The notes under the pieces are model-generated. The model ran no database searches and was not told the DNA's origin. It saw only the letters and a program-made list of their open reading frames with translations. This document shows positions 12,403 through 22,666 of a DNA stretch of 64,000 bases, piece by piece. The DNA comes from Allantophomopsis cytisporea (lineage: Eukaryota > Ascomycota > Leotiomycetes > Phacidiales > Phacidiaceae). The DNA lies in NCBI GenBank assembly GCA_024752435.1, contig CP103027.1:992001-1056000 (forward strand), read 5' to 3'. Numbering within the stretch: position 1 is the first letter of the stretch; each line of letters starts with the position of its first letter. The position numbers were made by a program, and so were the translations under genes.

Positions 12403-13559
12403 ATGGGTAGAGGACCGTAAGTATTCACGCTTCCGGCTCTAAACATTCGATCTCGATTTCCCAACATATTGAACCATCCACGAACATCTATTTCAACTGT
12501 CAACGAACGAAGATGCACAACTAGCTGCTATGGAGTATTAACGACTATACTCTGTCGTAGCAGCAGGAGAGCAGTCTTTGGGAACTTGATTTGGATAGAG
12601 GTGTAGTGGGCTTGGTTATGGATGGGAATCGTATTGTTGTAGCTACAGGTTACTGACAATTTTCCTTTACAGAAAGAAGCACCAAAAGCGCTTGAGCGCG
12701 CCATCTCACTGGCTCTTGGACAAGTTGTCCGGTGCCTACGCTCCTCGTCCATCCGCTGGTCCACACAAGCTCCGTGACTGCATGCCTCTCATCGTTTTCA
12801 TCCGTAACCGCCTGAAGTATGCTCTCAACGCTCGCGAGACCAAGGCTATTGTCATGCAGCGCTTGATCAAGGTCGACGGCAAGGTCCGCACTGATGCCAC
12901 CTACCCAGCTGGCTTTATGGACGTCATCACCATCGAGAAGACCGGCGAGAACTTCCGTCTCGTCTACGACACCAAGGGACGTTTCACCGTCCACAGAGTC
13001 CAGGCCGAGGAGGCTGAGTACAAGCTCGGCAAGGTCAAGAGAGTGCAATTGGGCAAGGGCGGAATCCCATTCTTGGTCACGCACGATGCTAGAACGTAAG
13101 TTCTGTCAGCCATCATTCAGCCGTTGGTCCAAGCTTTGGTTGATCCAGAAATGAAGACCGACGGTTGCTATACATTCCCCCAGAAATGCTGACAAAATTT
13201 GATATAGCATCCGTTACCCAGATCCAGCCATCAAGGTCAACGACACCGTCAAGATCGACCTTGCTACTGGCAAGATCACCGACTTCATCAAGTTCGACAC
13301 TGGTGTCATCGCCATGGCCACCGGAGGTCGCAACATGGGTCGTGTTGGTGTTATCACCCACCGCGAGCGTCACGACGGAGGTTTCAACATTGTCCACATC
13401 AAGGATGCTATTGACAACTCCTTCGCTACCCGTGAGAGCAACGTTTTCGTCATTGGATCTGAGAAGCCATGGATCTCCCTGCCAAAGGGTAAGGGTGTCA
13501 AGCTCTCTATTGCTGAGGAGAGAGATCGCAGACGTGCCAACGCTATCGCTGGTCACTAA
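12403..13559 (+). CDS. RPS4: 40S ribosomal protein S4 (eS4)
   Basis: Structural component of the cytosolic small subunit. Three exons (12403-12416, 12673-13095, 13208-13559), 262 residues, the standard eS4 length. The start MGRGPKKHQKRLSAPSHWLL and the end RRRANAIAGH are diagnostic. Central S4-like and KOW segments are visible (KVDGKVRTDATYPAGFMDV; KGGIPFLVTHDART). The first exon is only 14 nt, followed by a 256-bp intron, an arrangement common in ribosomal protein genes; I see no clear snoRNA box pair in that intron. Codon use is more GC3-biased than in neighbours, as expected for high expression. Confidence 0.97.
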
Positions 13560-15056
13560 ATGTGCACTTTGTGATATTTGGGATGGTCAATGGGATGGAG
13601 TACATGATCTTTTACTTGCGTTGCGGGATGCATCAAGCATAGTGAAACAAAATACCAACCAAAAATTTGAACACCCACTGTCCCAGGCACTGCCATTGTT
13701 TTAATGTGTGATACATGCACGTATCAACCATGTTTCTGAGCCCTGAATGTGTTTGTAGTAAACTGACCATGGAATCAAACTACAACATCTACTTCTTTGA
13801 CTTGCACCAGGAGGCTACGATCAAGGCAAGGTACTTCAAGGTACTTTGGTAGTTTTTGATTCAGTCATTTTTCTTTCCAAAGACCGCTTGAAATTTGTTA
13901 CCCCGCTTTGCGCTTTGCTACTCTCCACTCTGATGTACAAGCATATCGCATCATTTATGTAGATCAGAGCGCCTGCAAGGGAGTGAGAAGTTGCATGAGT
14001 CCACCATAGCACATAAGCGTCGGAAGAAAGGACGTGTCTTGTGATGCATCACGAGTGCTCCTCTTGCTTTTATTGCATTTTCATTCCGTACTTCTTCAGG
14101 GGGGGCAGGAGGAGCAGTTGTATTGTCATCCGAGGCATTTGATATGTATCAACTTCGAGAGAAGTTGCTTTGTATCTTGACGACAGGTTTATGGTATGGA
14201 AGATAAGTGATGTATTTGATGAGCGGATTGAGAGACATTCCCCTCCTTAGTCTCGTAGCATTGTTGACCCGATACGAAGCAGAACGTCAGCTCACCGACC
14301 GAGTGTAGTGGTGGTTCATGTGCGGCTATTCAAACAAGGATGCACTGCTCCTAATCCCTGTGTAACATCGGAAATTCGCTCCTGGATTGTACACTGCACA
14401 CTACGGATATGGAATGAGAAACATGTAGCACGAAGCATCAACTGCCTTTTCCTCTTCGTGTCCATGTGGACATGCATGATGTATGTAATTGTATGCAAAG
14501 TCATAACAAGTAAGTCCTTTGCATGCTCAGGTACAATCCCATCTGAGGCACACAACAGATGCCTCGCCTCGCCTCAACATAACCCCGGACACGACCTCAT
14601 TCATACATGTATGAATAATCAGTATCAAAATATGTTTTCTTTTCTCTCTCTCTCTCTCTCTCTCGTAATAACAGAACCCCATTATGATGATGATGATGAT
14701 GACGATGATGATTATGATGACTTTCACCTAATTTGCATGTTATCTCTTACTCAGCAACATTAGACAGCATGGAGTTTGTCAGACTTCACAAGCAATGGGG
14801 GCACGCGCTGGTTCAGTCCATCCCACAAAGGAAAGCCGGCTGGCCGCCGCGCCGCCACGCTGCTCACGGCAGGAGGATGGGCATGGTGGGGTAGTGTGAG
14901 TTGTGGGTTTGCATGTCATATTTCATTATTAGCAAAGTACCTCAATCAATTCCTCCACCAACAACCAATCCTCCTTGATCTCGTTTCAATAAAGTTATGC
15001 CGTAACGTATAAACATTTGTGGGTACAGCTTATAAGTGGGTGTGAGTGAGTGTGTA

Positions 15057-15152
<96 letters not shown>

Positions 15153-15805
15153 AAGAGTAACAAAGAGAGACTTCTTCCACTTTCGACCAGGTTACTAACC
15201 CAACGACGGCTCAAAAGTCTTCTCCTCAGTACAATCGAGACGTATCCAGCTATACACTTTTTATCTCTCTTATTGTACCTCCTCTTCCTCTTCCCTTTTC
15301 CCTTCCTCCTCCTTCTTCGTATCTAGTTAAATGAAGCTGACGAACTTACTGTTACATGACCTCCTCAATTGAATACCCGGAACGCCTTGTACACCGGGCA
15401 AAGAAGAGGGTCCTCGGATTAACGATTAACGAGTAAGACTCGGATCTCACCAGTCCTCTTCTGTCAAGACCAGGTCTGCTGGCACCTCTTTCTCCGCTAA
15501 GTATGTTATTATGATGACCTGCGGTTGCTGTTCTCTTTCCTCACATTGTCTACTTGTGTATACTATATATACATATATTACTTACTTACCATACCGCACA
15601 CTTTCATCCCACCTTCGACCTGGTTCACAATAGCTTCGTCTTCACCTAGTTATTGCCTCATTCTCTGGTCGATGACGAATTGATAATTTTATCCACTCAA
15701 ATCACTATAGCATTGACTTCATTCCCTTCTTGTTGGTACTTGGAGATTGTTTTGACATTTATCACGGAGCTTGTCTTCCTATTTTCCTATTCATTTATTT
15801 TCGTC
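13560..15805. other. Long intergenic region with simple repeats
   Basis: No supported gene. Includes the RPS4 3' region, a TC run at about 14642-14662, a GAT-type run at about 14686-14722, an 88-base GA tract at 15062-15149, and pyrimidine-rich sequence up to the lactate dehydrogenase start. An in-frame stop-free stretch precedes the Met at 15806 but has no ATG. Confidence 0.6.
15062..15149. repeat. (GA)44 microsatellite
   Basis: 88 consecutive bases of perfect GA dinucleotide repeat, bordered by GTGTGTATGTGT on the left and GAAGAAAGAG on the right. It lies about 660 bp upstream of the lactate dehydrogenase start codon. Confidence 0.97.
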
Positions 15806-17616
15806 ATGATGTCCGCCTCTGGTCCGGGGCTAGCGAGAACCGCGATCACTTCTCTTGGCCGTTTCTCATCATTTGGCCCAAAGTCAAGATTACAACATAG
15901 ATGGCAGAGCACAGCAAAAGGCTCCTCACTAAACAGCAAGCCTTTTCCATCTGCGAAACTGCCCAAGTCATCGCCGCCTAGCAAATTGACCACCGGTTGG
16001 TCAACGGCCCAGTTACTTGTTTTCCTCACCATAGTCGGCGGTATCTCAGCCTATACAGGCTCAGCTCTATTTTCAGATGACAATCGAAACTATTCTAGAC
16101 CAAGCAAATTTGTTGCTCCCAAGTATGGTAGTGTGAAGGATATGGAGGCTGTAAGTTTTGAGATACATCACGTGAAACAAGCAGAAACATATCAAGTACA
16201 AAAAGCTGATAGGTAGTTCGTTAGGCCATTCAGGAGATCCGAGACCACCTCAGTGAGGATACCGTCTCCACTGATGATGAGGATCTACTATTGCACGGAT
16301 ATTCCGAATGGTCCTCGACCAATATTGATGTCCTACCAGTAGCCGTAGCTTATCCCAAATCCACCCAAGAGGTCTCTGAAATCGCAAAAATCTGCCACAA
16401 ATATCGTGTTCCGATTATTCCGTTTTCTGGGGGGACTAGCCTCGAGGGAAACTTTTCGGCGCCATACGGAGGTGTGAGTGTTGACTTCCGGGACATGGAT
16501 AGCATTTTGAAAGTCAATCAAGACGATATGGACGTTGTAGTTCAGCCTTCGGTGCCTTGGATGACCCTGAACAGTGAACTTGCTACCCAGAAAACCGGCC
16601 TCTTCTTCCCTGTTGATCCAGGACCATCGGCCAAGATTGGAGGTATGGTGGGCACAAACTGTTCGGGAACCAACGCTGTGCGCTATGGGACCATGAAGGA
16701 CTGGGTAATAAACTTGACAGTCGTGCTAGCTGATGGTACTGTCATAAAGACCAAGCGCAGGCCGAGAAAATCATCGGCGGGATATAATCTCAATGGTTTG
16801 TTTGTTGGCTCTGAGGGTACGCTTGGTCTCGTCACCGAGATCACACTAAAGCTAGCTGTAATGCCACAGGAATTTTCAGTGGCCGTCGTGAATTTTCCGA
16901 CAATTCGTCAAGCCGCTTCTGCAGCTGCTGGTGTCATGAGAGCTGGTGTCCCGGTGGCAGCCATGGAACTCATGGATGATGTGCAGATGCGCGTTGTGAA
17001 CTTAAGTGGAAGTACAAAGCCCAGGGAGTGGAAGGAGGTGCCTACATTATTTTTCAAGTTCAGTGGGACTAAAGCTGGTGTGAAAGAAAACATCAGTCTG
17101 GTGAAGGAGATCTGCAAGCGACATGCGGGTGGTAACTTTGAGTTTGCCAGGGACCTCAAAGAGCAGCACCTCCTCTGGAGCGCACGGAAGGAGAGTCTAT
17201 GGAGCATGCTAGCTCTCCGAAAAGAGGGTAATGAGGTATGGTCGACAGATGTTGCTGTACCATTCTCCAGACTTGCCGACATAATCGAAATCTCCAAGAA
17301 AGAGATGGACGGTCTCGGGCTCTTTGCTAGTATACTCGGCCATATCGGTGACGGGAATTTTCACGAGAGCATCATGTATGATAGGACCAACCCCGAAGAG
17401 CGAGCAGCAGTTGAAAGGTGTGTGCACAACATGGTTGATCGAGCCCTTGAGATGGAAGGGACCTGCACTGGCGAACACGGAATAGGTATTGGAAAGAAAG
17501 AGAGCTTGTTACAGGAACTTGGCAAGGACACGATAGGCGTCATGAAGTCCATCAAGCAGTCCCTAGATCCGCATTGGATCATGAATCCCGGGAAAATCAT
17601 GGACATTCCGTCCTGA
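15806..17616 (+). CDS. DLD1: D-lactate dehydrogenase (cytochrome), mitochondrial
   Basis: FAD enzyme of the inner membrane/intermembrane space that oxidises D-lactate to pyruvate and passes electrons to cytochrome c. Two exons (15806-16150, 16225-17616), 578 residues, close to yeast Dld1. The N-terminus is rich in Ser/Arg with few acids (mitochondrial presequence), followed by a membrane segment QLLVFLTIVGGISAYTG near residues 72-88. FAD-binding PCMH fold: PFSGGTSLEGNF, KIGGMVGTNCSGTNAVRYG and GSEGTLGLVTEITLK. C-terminal FAD-oxidase domain: ILGHIGDGNFHESIMY with the conserved His residues, then GTCTGEHGIGIGKK. Met15806 and Met15809 are adjacent; either may initiate. Converges on the NAT gene. 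Confidence 0.93.
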
Positions 17617-18027
17617 GAGGGGTATTTCCACGATTGATATAGAAAGGCTGATTAAGTCCACCATAGATGCCGGTCTGCTCGAAGTAGTGAAGGCACTTGA
17701 CATTATCAGCTTGATCGTTGTTTTTGGTGAAACATGTTGCATTATATCTATCGCATGTTATGTAAATTCAGTCAGATATATTGCTGTGGATATCGTGTCT
17801 TATCACAACAAATTGCCTTGAATATATGCAATAGCTTTTTCTGTTTTCCCGTGACCTCTTAGCCGCCGAACTTTACCATTCTATACTTCATGTTCTTTCA
17901 TTTCTCATGGGCAGGGAAACAAACTATTTGATCTAAGTCCTGCTGTCACAGGAATTCTAATGGGTCTAGAGTTTCTCTATGTCAAGTACTGGTTAGGCTT
18001 GCATCAATAAGTATTCTAAGAACAATC
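17617..18027. other. Convergent intergenic region (DLD1 / NAT 3' ends)
   Basis: 411 bp between two stop codons facing each other; nothing else recognised. Confidence 0.6.
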
Positions 18028-19012
18028 TCAAGATGCCTTTGCAGTTAGCTCCACGGCCGTTCCAACAATACCGATTCTCTCTTCCTCCGTAAGCGTAATT
18101 CCGAACAGGGTCCTGAGAACCTCCAAGCGTTCCTTTTCTGTCTTGCATGTTTTGATCAGTGCAGTTTTCCCACCTGTGTTCTGCTTCACATCACCGTTAA
18201 CAAGCATCAACTTCCCGCAAATCTCGTTCTCCTTTCGTAAGAACTTCACCACTAACAAAGTGTACGTTTGAGGGCTCGTAGGATTTGAGCTCGTAAAGAA
18301 GCTCATGATTTCGAAGTCTGGGTGTAGGAATTCGATCTCCGAGAAGGAATAAAACGAATTCCAGGCAAAACTTGGATCATTACGATATTGATAGATCCAC
18401 AGCTTCATGCTCTTATCAGTCTGCTCTGGGATGTTGTCATAGATAAGACGTATTTGCTGAGATCCAATATTCTGGATGATATGGCCATTGATCAGAGGAA
18501 TTGGTTTTATAGCTCCATCACCACCAAAAGCAACATCAACCATATACTTGATATCTCCCAACGTGACAATATTGACAATATGTACCCTATAGACACATCA
18601 GACAAGCTCTAGCCATTAAAAGAGCTATAATTATTCCGGTCACATACCATCCAATATACGCTCCTTGCGGCACACCATTGACCCTGCTTCTAATTCTTAC
18701 CCCGGTTGTGTAGACTTGAAATCCCAATCCTCGAAGCACGTGATTCAACAAGGTACTGCTCTCCATGCAATAGCCACCTCGTCCGTTTGTAGTCAGCTTC
18801 TTGTAGAGACATTGTGGGTCGATGGTGATCTGGTGATCCTTGGAATAATGAAGTGACAAATTCTCGTAGGGGAAGGTTGATATATGATAGACATGTAGAG
18901 CTGTTAGAAATTCCAGATTTTTCTCTGGATTCGCGGATCGATGATAGTGAGCTGGAATCTCTATGTACTCCAGATATTTGTCAATCTGTTCGACGGTATA
19001 TGCGGAAGACAT
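18028..19012 (-). CDS. Arylamine N-acetyltransferase
   Basis: Transfers acyl groups from acyl-CoA to arylamines; fungal homologues detoxify plant benzoxazolinones and anilines. Two exons (19012-18648, 18586-18028), 307 residues. The Cys-His-Asp triad is complete: Cys in RGGYCMESS, His in WVHIVNIV created by joining the exons, and Asp in YMVDVAFGG. N-terminal region STFPYENLSLHY is typical. The 61-bp intron has GTATGT/TAG ends. It is the last recognisable gene before the repeat cluster starting near 19.4 kb, so its own promoter faces that cluster. Confidence 0.92.
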
Positions 19013-19415
19013 GGTGGTCAGCTTTCCAGATTGAACAGCAAGAAAACAGAGGAAAGCCTGGCTCGAGGAGGAGAGGTCGTCATTGAATTTATGAGGGAAA
19101 CATGAGTCATAAATATCCTATGCAATATGGCTGACTGACGATCCCCCACTTAGAGTAAAGACACGACATGAGTATAGATAGTATTGATGAATTATTGATT
19201 TCTGATCGTGAAATGTGACGTATAAAAAGTATATTTTATACTATTGTCATCATAATTTGAAATAGTAACTTTTATCTCGGATTGGCTATAGATCATTTGA
19301 TTGGAATATTGAGCCAAGCGCCACTAATATATCTTGACTGATTAACTAAGATCAACTCGGTTAACTAGTTGGATAAAATAGACTGCCAAATATTGAAATA
19401 CTGATAGCTATCCAT

Positions 19416-19586
19416 AGTGACTGGCCGGAACTGATGTACCACGTTTTTCGTACCAAATGCGACACAGTACCCCTAATATTTTGCGAATTTGGGCGATTGA
19501 GTCACTATTTGATCTACTATTCTCTGAGAATTAACATTAGTAGTGTGCATCGGTTCAGGGCCTGCGTCGGTTCCGGGCCAGTTACT
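19416..19586. mobile_element. Short MITE-like element, copy 1
   Basis: Imperfect terminal inverted repeats AGTGACTGGCC-GGAACTGA at left and GCGTCGGTTCCGGGCCAGTTACT at right frame about 171 bp. The core (TTTTGCGAATTTGGGCG ... CTATTCTCTGAGAATTA) recurs in the copies at 21409-21580 (inverted) and 34605-34763. No coding capacity. Confidence 0.75.
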
Positions 19587-19750
19587 CTACTCATTTTCTA
19601 CTTCTCATGTACTTTATAAGAGCTACTAGCTAGCTACATAGAGATTGTCTTATAAATAAGACTGTTAGGGTATAAAGATCTTATACATAAGCTTATAGCA
19701 GCTTGTAGTAGCTCTAGCTACCGCTATTAAGAATTTTAATAAAAAAAACA

Positions 19751-20478
19751 TAACGTGACTGGCCTATAAGCTACGCAGGCCTATAAGCAACGCATTTTTG
19801 GAAGTTTCACTTAAAGTAACTACATCTCTACATACGTTAGTCTAAATCTGTTAAGCAGACCGGCTATAATTCTATAGCTTCCTCTCTACAGTATGTGTAG
19901 CTTTTACACTAATTGAGTACAAACGTACTAAGTTATACTCAATTTCAGTCAATCCTTATATTTGGCTTTTTTATACTTTATAAGAGCTCCTAGCTAGCTA
20001 TATACAAACTGTCTTATGTATAAGCTAACTAGGGTATATAGACCCTATATAGAAGCTTATAGTTATTTATAGTAGCCCTAGCTAAAGTTATTAGAAGATT
20101 TAGTAAAAAGCAAGTGATTTTTTAAGCTGTATACTATATATCCCTTTGAGGATTATATAACTATAAATCCTAGTTATATATAAGGTCTCTATACCCTAAT
20201 AAGCTTATATATACAACAATTTGTACATAGCTAACTAGGGGCTTGTATAAAGTAGAAGAGAAGTAGAAAAAGAGTATATACTTAAAATAAGTATAACTTA
20301 GTCTAGTTGTACTCAATTGACGTAAAAATTACACATTCAATAGAGCTGATACTAGAGAGCTGTATCCTATATGCTTACCTGATTTGGACTAGTACATGTG
20401 GATTTATAATGAATTATTGACCAAATATTGAAAATGCATTGCTTATGGGCCTGCATCGCTTATAGGCCAGTCACGTTA
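19751..20478. mobile_element. Foldback element A (728 bp, long inverted arms)
   Basis: Begins TAACGTGACTGGCCTATAAGC and ends GCTTATAGGCCAGTCACGTTA. Beyond the tips, the whole left half resembles the reverse complement of the right half (doubled GGCCTATAAGC tip, GCATTTT, AGTCTAAAT/AGTCCAAAT, AATTGAGTACAA, GAGCTCCTAGCTAGC), so the element is one long imperfect palindrome. No ORF. High TA content and TpA-rich steps fit RIP-type decay, which I cannot compute here. Confidence 0.8.
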
Positions 20479-20489
20479 TAGGATTTCGG

Positions 20490-20950
20490 ATTTTATACTA
20501 CATTCTGTCCCTGTATAAACGTTATATGACTATCAGCCAAGCTTGTATAAGGCTATGTATACTGCCATTTGTATACAGTTAGCTAGGAGCCCTTAATTAT
20601 AGGGAGCAAGAGAAGTAGAAAAAGAGCGTAGACTAAAAACGAGTATAACTTGGCGCTATTGCAACCAATTAACCTAAAACTCACACATCTAGTAGAAAGT
20701 AAGCCAAAGTGTAGTGGTCTATCTATCTTCCTGTCTAACTTGGACCAGCGCTTGTAGAGTTAAATTGAGATATTGACGAAGTATTGAAAAATGTGTTGGT
20801 AATGGTGGTGCGCCGCTTATGGTGAAGTCACATTATATACTAAAATTGAGTATAAGTTAGTAGGATTGTACTCGATTGACGTCGGACTTATATATACCTA
20901 ATAGAGCGGAAGCTAAAATCCTGTATGTTATCCACTTACTGGATTTATAC
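20490..20950. repeat. Truncated arms of the foldback family
   Basis: Two right-arm fragments lacking left halves: about 20497-20835, ending GCTTATGGTGAAGTCACATTATA, and about 20835-20950. Both carry the family landmarks AAAAGAGCGTAGACTAAAA/AGTATAAC and the GGACTAG/GGACCAG site, but are diverged from copy A. Confidence 0.6.
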
Positions 20951-20958
20951 TAAGTCAG

Positions 20959-21826
20959 TAACGTGACTGGCCCCATAAGCAATGCATTTTTGGAATTTTC
21001 ACTTGAAGTAACTATGACTCTATGTACGCTAGTCTGAATTAGGAAACTAAGCTAGCACATGATTTTTAAGCTTCTGCTCTACAGCATGTGTAACTTACAC
21101 ACTAATTTTATACAAGTACACTAACTTACATTCAATTTCAGTCAATCCTTATATTTGGCTTTTCTTACAATTTACAAGAGCTCCTAGCTAGCTATATACA
21201 AATCATCTTACAATAAGCTAATTAAAGTATAAATACCCTATATATAGGCTTATAGTTATTTATAATTGCTCTAACTAAAGTTATAAAGGACTTTAGAAAA
21301 AAGTAAGTTAAGTGGTTTTCAAGCTGCATGCTATATCTCCCTTTAGAGTTATATAACTGAGAAACTGAGTTATAAGTAAAAATTTTTATACCCTAATAGG
21401 CTTATATATAACGTGGTTTCCCTAGAACCGACGCAGTACCTGAAGCGATGCACATCACTAATTCTCAGAGAATAGTAGATGAGATAGTGACTCAAACGCG
21501 AAAATTCGCGAAAATTAGGGGCACTGCCGTCGCTTTGGATCCAAAAAACACGGTGCGTCGGTTCTAGGGAAACCACGTTATAACAGTTTCTATACAGCTA
21601 ACTATGAGCTATTGTAAAGAGTAAAAGAAGTAGAAAAAGAGTATACTTAAAATAAGTATAACTTGGTCTAGTTGTACTCAGTTAACGTAAAAATTACACA
21701 TTCAATAGAACGTATACTAGAGAGCTCTATATTATCTACTTGCCTGATTTGGACTAGTGCACGTAGAATTATAATGAATTATTGACCGAATATTGAAAAT
21801 ACATCGCTTATAGGCTAGTCACGTTA
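20959..21826. mobile_element. Foldback element B with nested insertion
   Basis: Starts TAACGTGACTGGCCCCATAAGC and ends GCTTATAGGCTAGTCACGTTA. Same family as element A. It is interrupted at 21409-21580 by a short MITE inserted at a TA, so the uninterrupted copy would be about 700 bp. Confidence 0.78.
21409..21580. mobile_element. Short MITE nested in element B
   Basis: 172 bp with perfect 27-bp terminal inverted repeats (TAACGTGGTTTCCCTAGAAC continuing CGACGCA) and TA on both sides. Removing it rejoins the host element's CTTATATATA...ACAGTTTCTATACAGC segment, matching copy A. The internal core is the inverted form of the cores at 19416-19586 and 34605-34763. No coding capacity. Confidence 0.88.
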
Positions 21827-22666
21827 AGTTACGTTAGTAAAGTCATATTATAGTTTTTTCCACTTTTATACTTTATAAGAGCTTTTAGGTAGCTATAAAA
21901 AATATGCTGTATATGTATAGCTTTTAAGGCTTAAAGTCTTATCTATCCATCTATACATAAGCTCTATAGCTATTTACAGTTGCTCTTAGTTAGCTATAGT
22001 TTTAAAGAACCTTTATAAAAAGCAGGTAATATAAAAGTTGTGGTTAGTTACTACAGAGTAGAAGTTAAGTAGTTCTAGCTAGTTAATTAGTAACTACATA
22101 ACTATAGACTAGTTAGTTATCTAAATTTATAATCAGTTTTATTTAGTCTACACAGTCAACGGTGAGTTGCTTAACACGATATCTTTAAAACCAAGGTAGT
22201 CACTATCTAAAGCTTCCCATTAACTAGTCACTTGAAGCCATTTGTCTTCCTCTCTTCGAATAACTATGAAATCTTTTCCAAAAACCTATTTCTGAGTTTC
22301 TTGGTTCAAGGGGATACGCCATTTCTCCCCACTAGACTCTGCTTAACTGCAAAGATCTTAATGTCATCTGCCGATCTCAAAGACACAACGAGGTATGGCT
22401 CTCTGATATTGTCTGGACTGTCTCATACAGATTGCGACGTCCAGCAACTCATCTTGGAGTCGCCAAAAGCCAATTGTCAAAGCATAGATTACAGCACAGC
22501 TTTCCAACGGCTCCAAGTCTATGATTCAATTTGCGCCCCTCTTGATTTTGATGAAACCCAGTTTCTTCCAGGCAGCGCACTAATCTGACGTACACCTTTT
22601 TCATTTTGTTCAATTTATAACGCCAGCCAAGGACTAAAGAGCACATTAACACCCGTTATTGGCAGC
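21827..22666. other. Repeat edge and intergenic region
   Basis: 21827-22030 still carries family fragments (GAGCTTTTAGGTAGCTATA). From 22150 base composition returns to normal. A stop-free frame at 22232-22588 lacks a family match and splice support; it is opposite the 3' side of the NLR gene and I do not call it. Confidence 0.5.

Noticed and set aside
12417..12672. Possible intronic snoRNA in the RPS4 first intron
   Set aside because: No convincing C/D box pair or H/ACA box could be placed.
15036..15326. Arg-Glu repeat protein frame
   Set aside because: Product of the GA microsatellite only.
22232..22588. 118-codon plus-strand frame downstream of the NLR gene
   Set aside because: No family signal and no splice partners; lies beside the NLR 3' end, and start context is weak.
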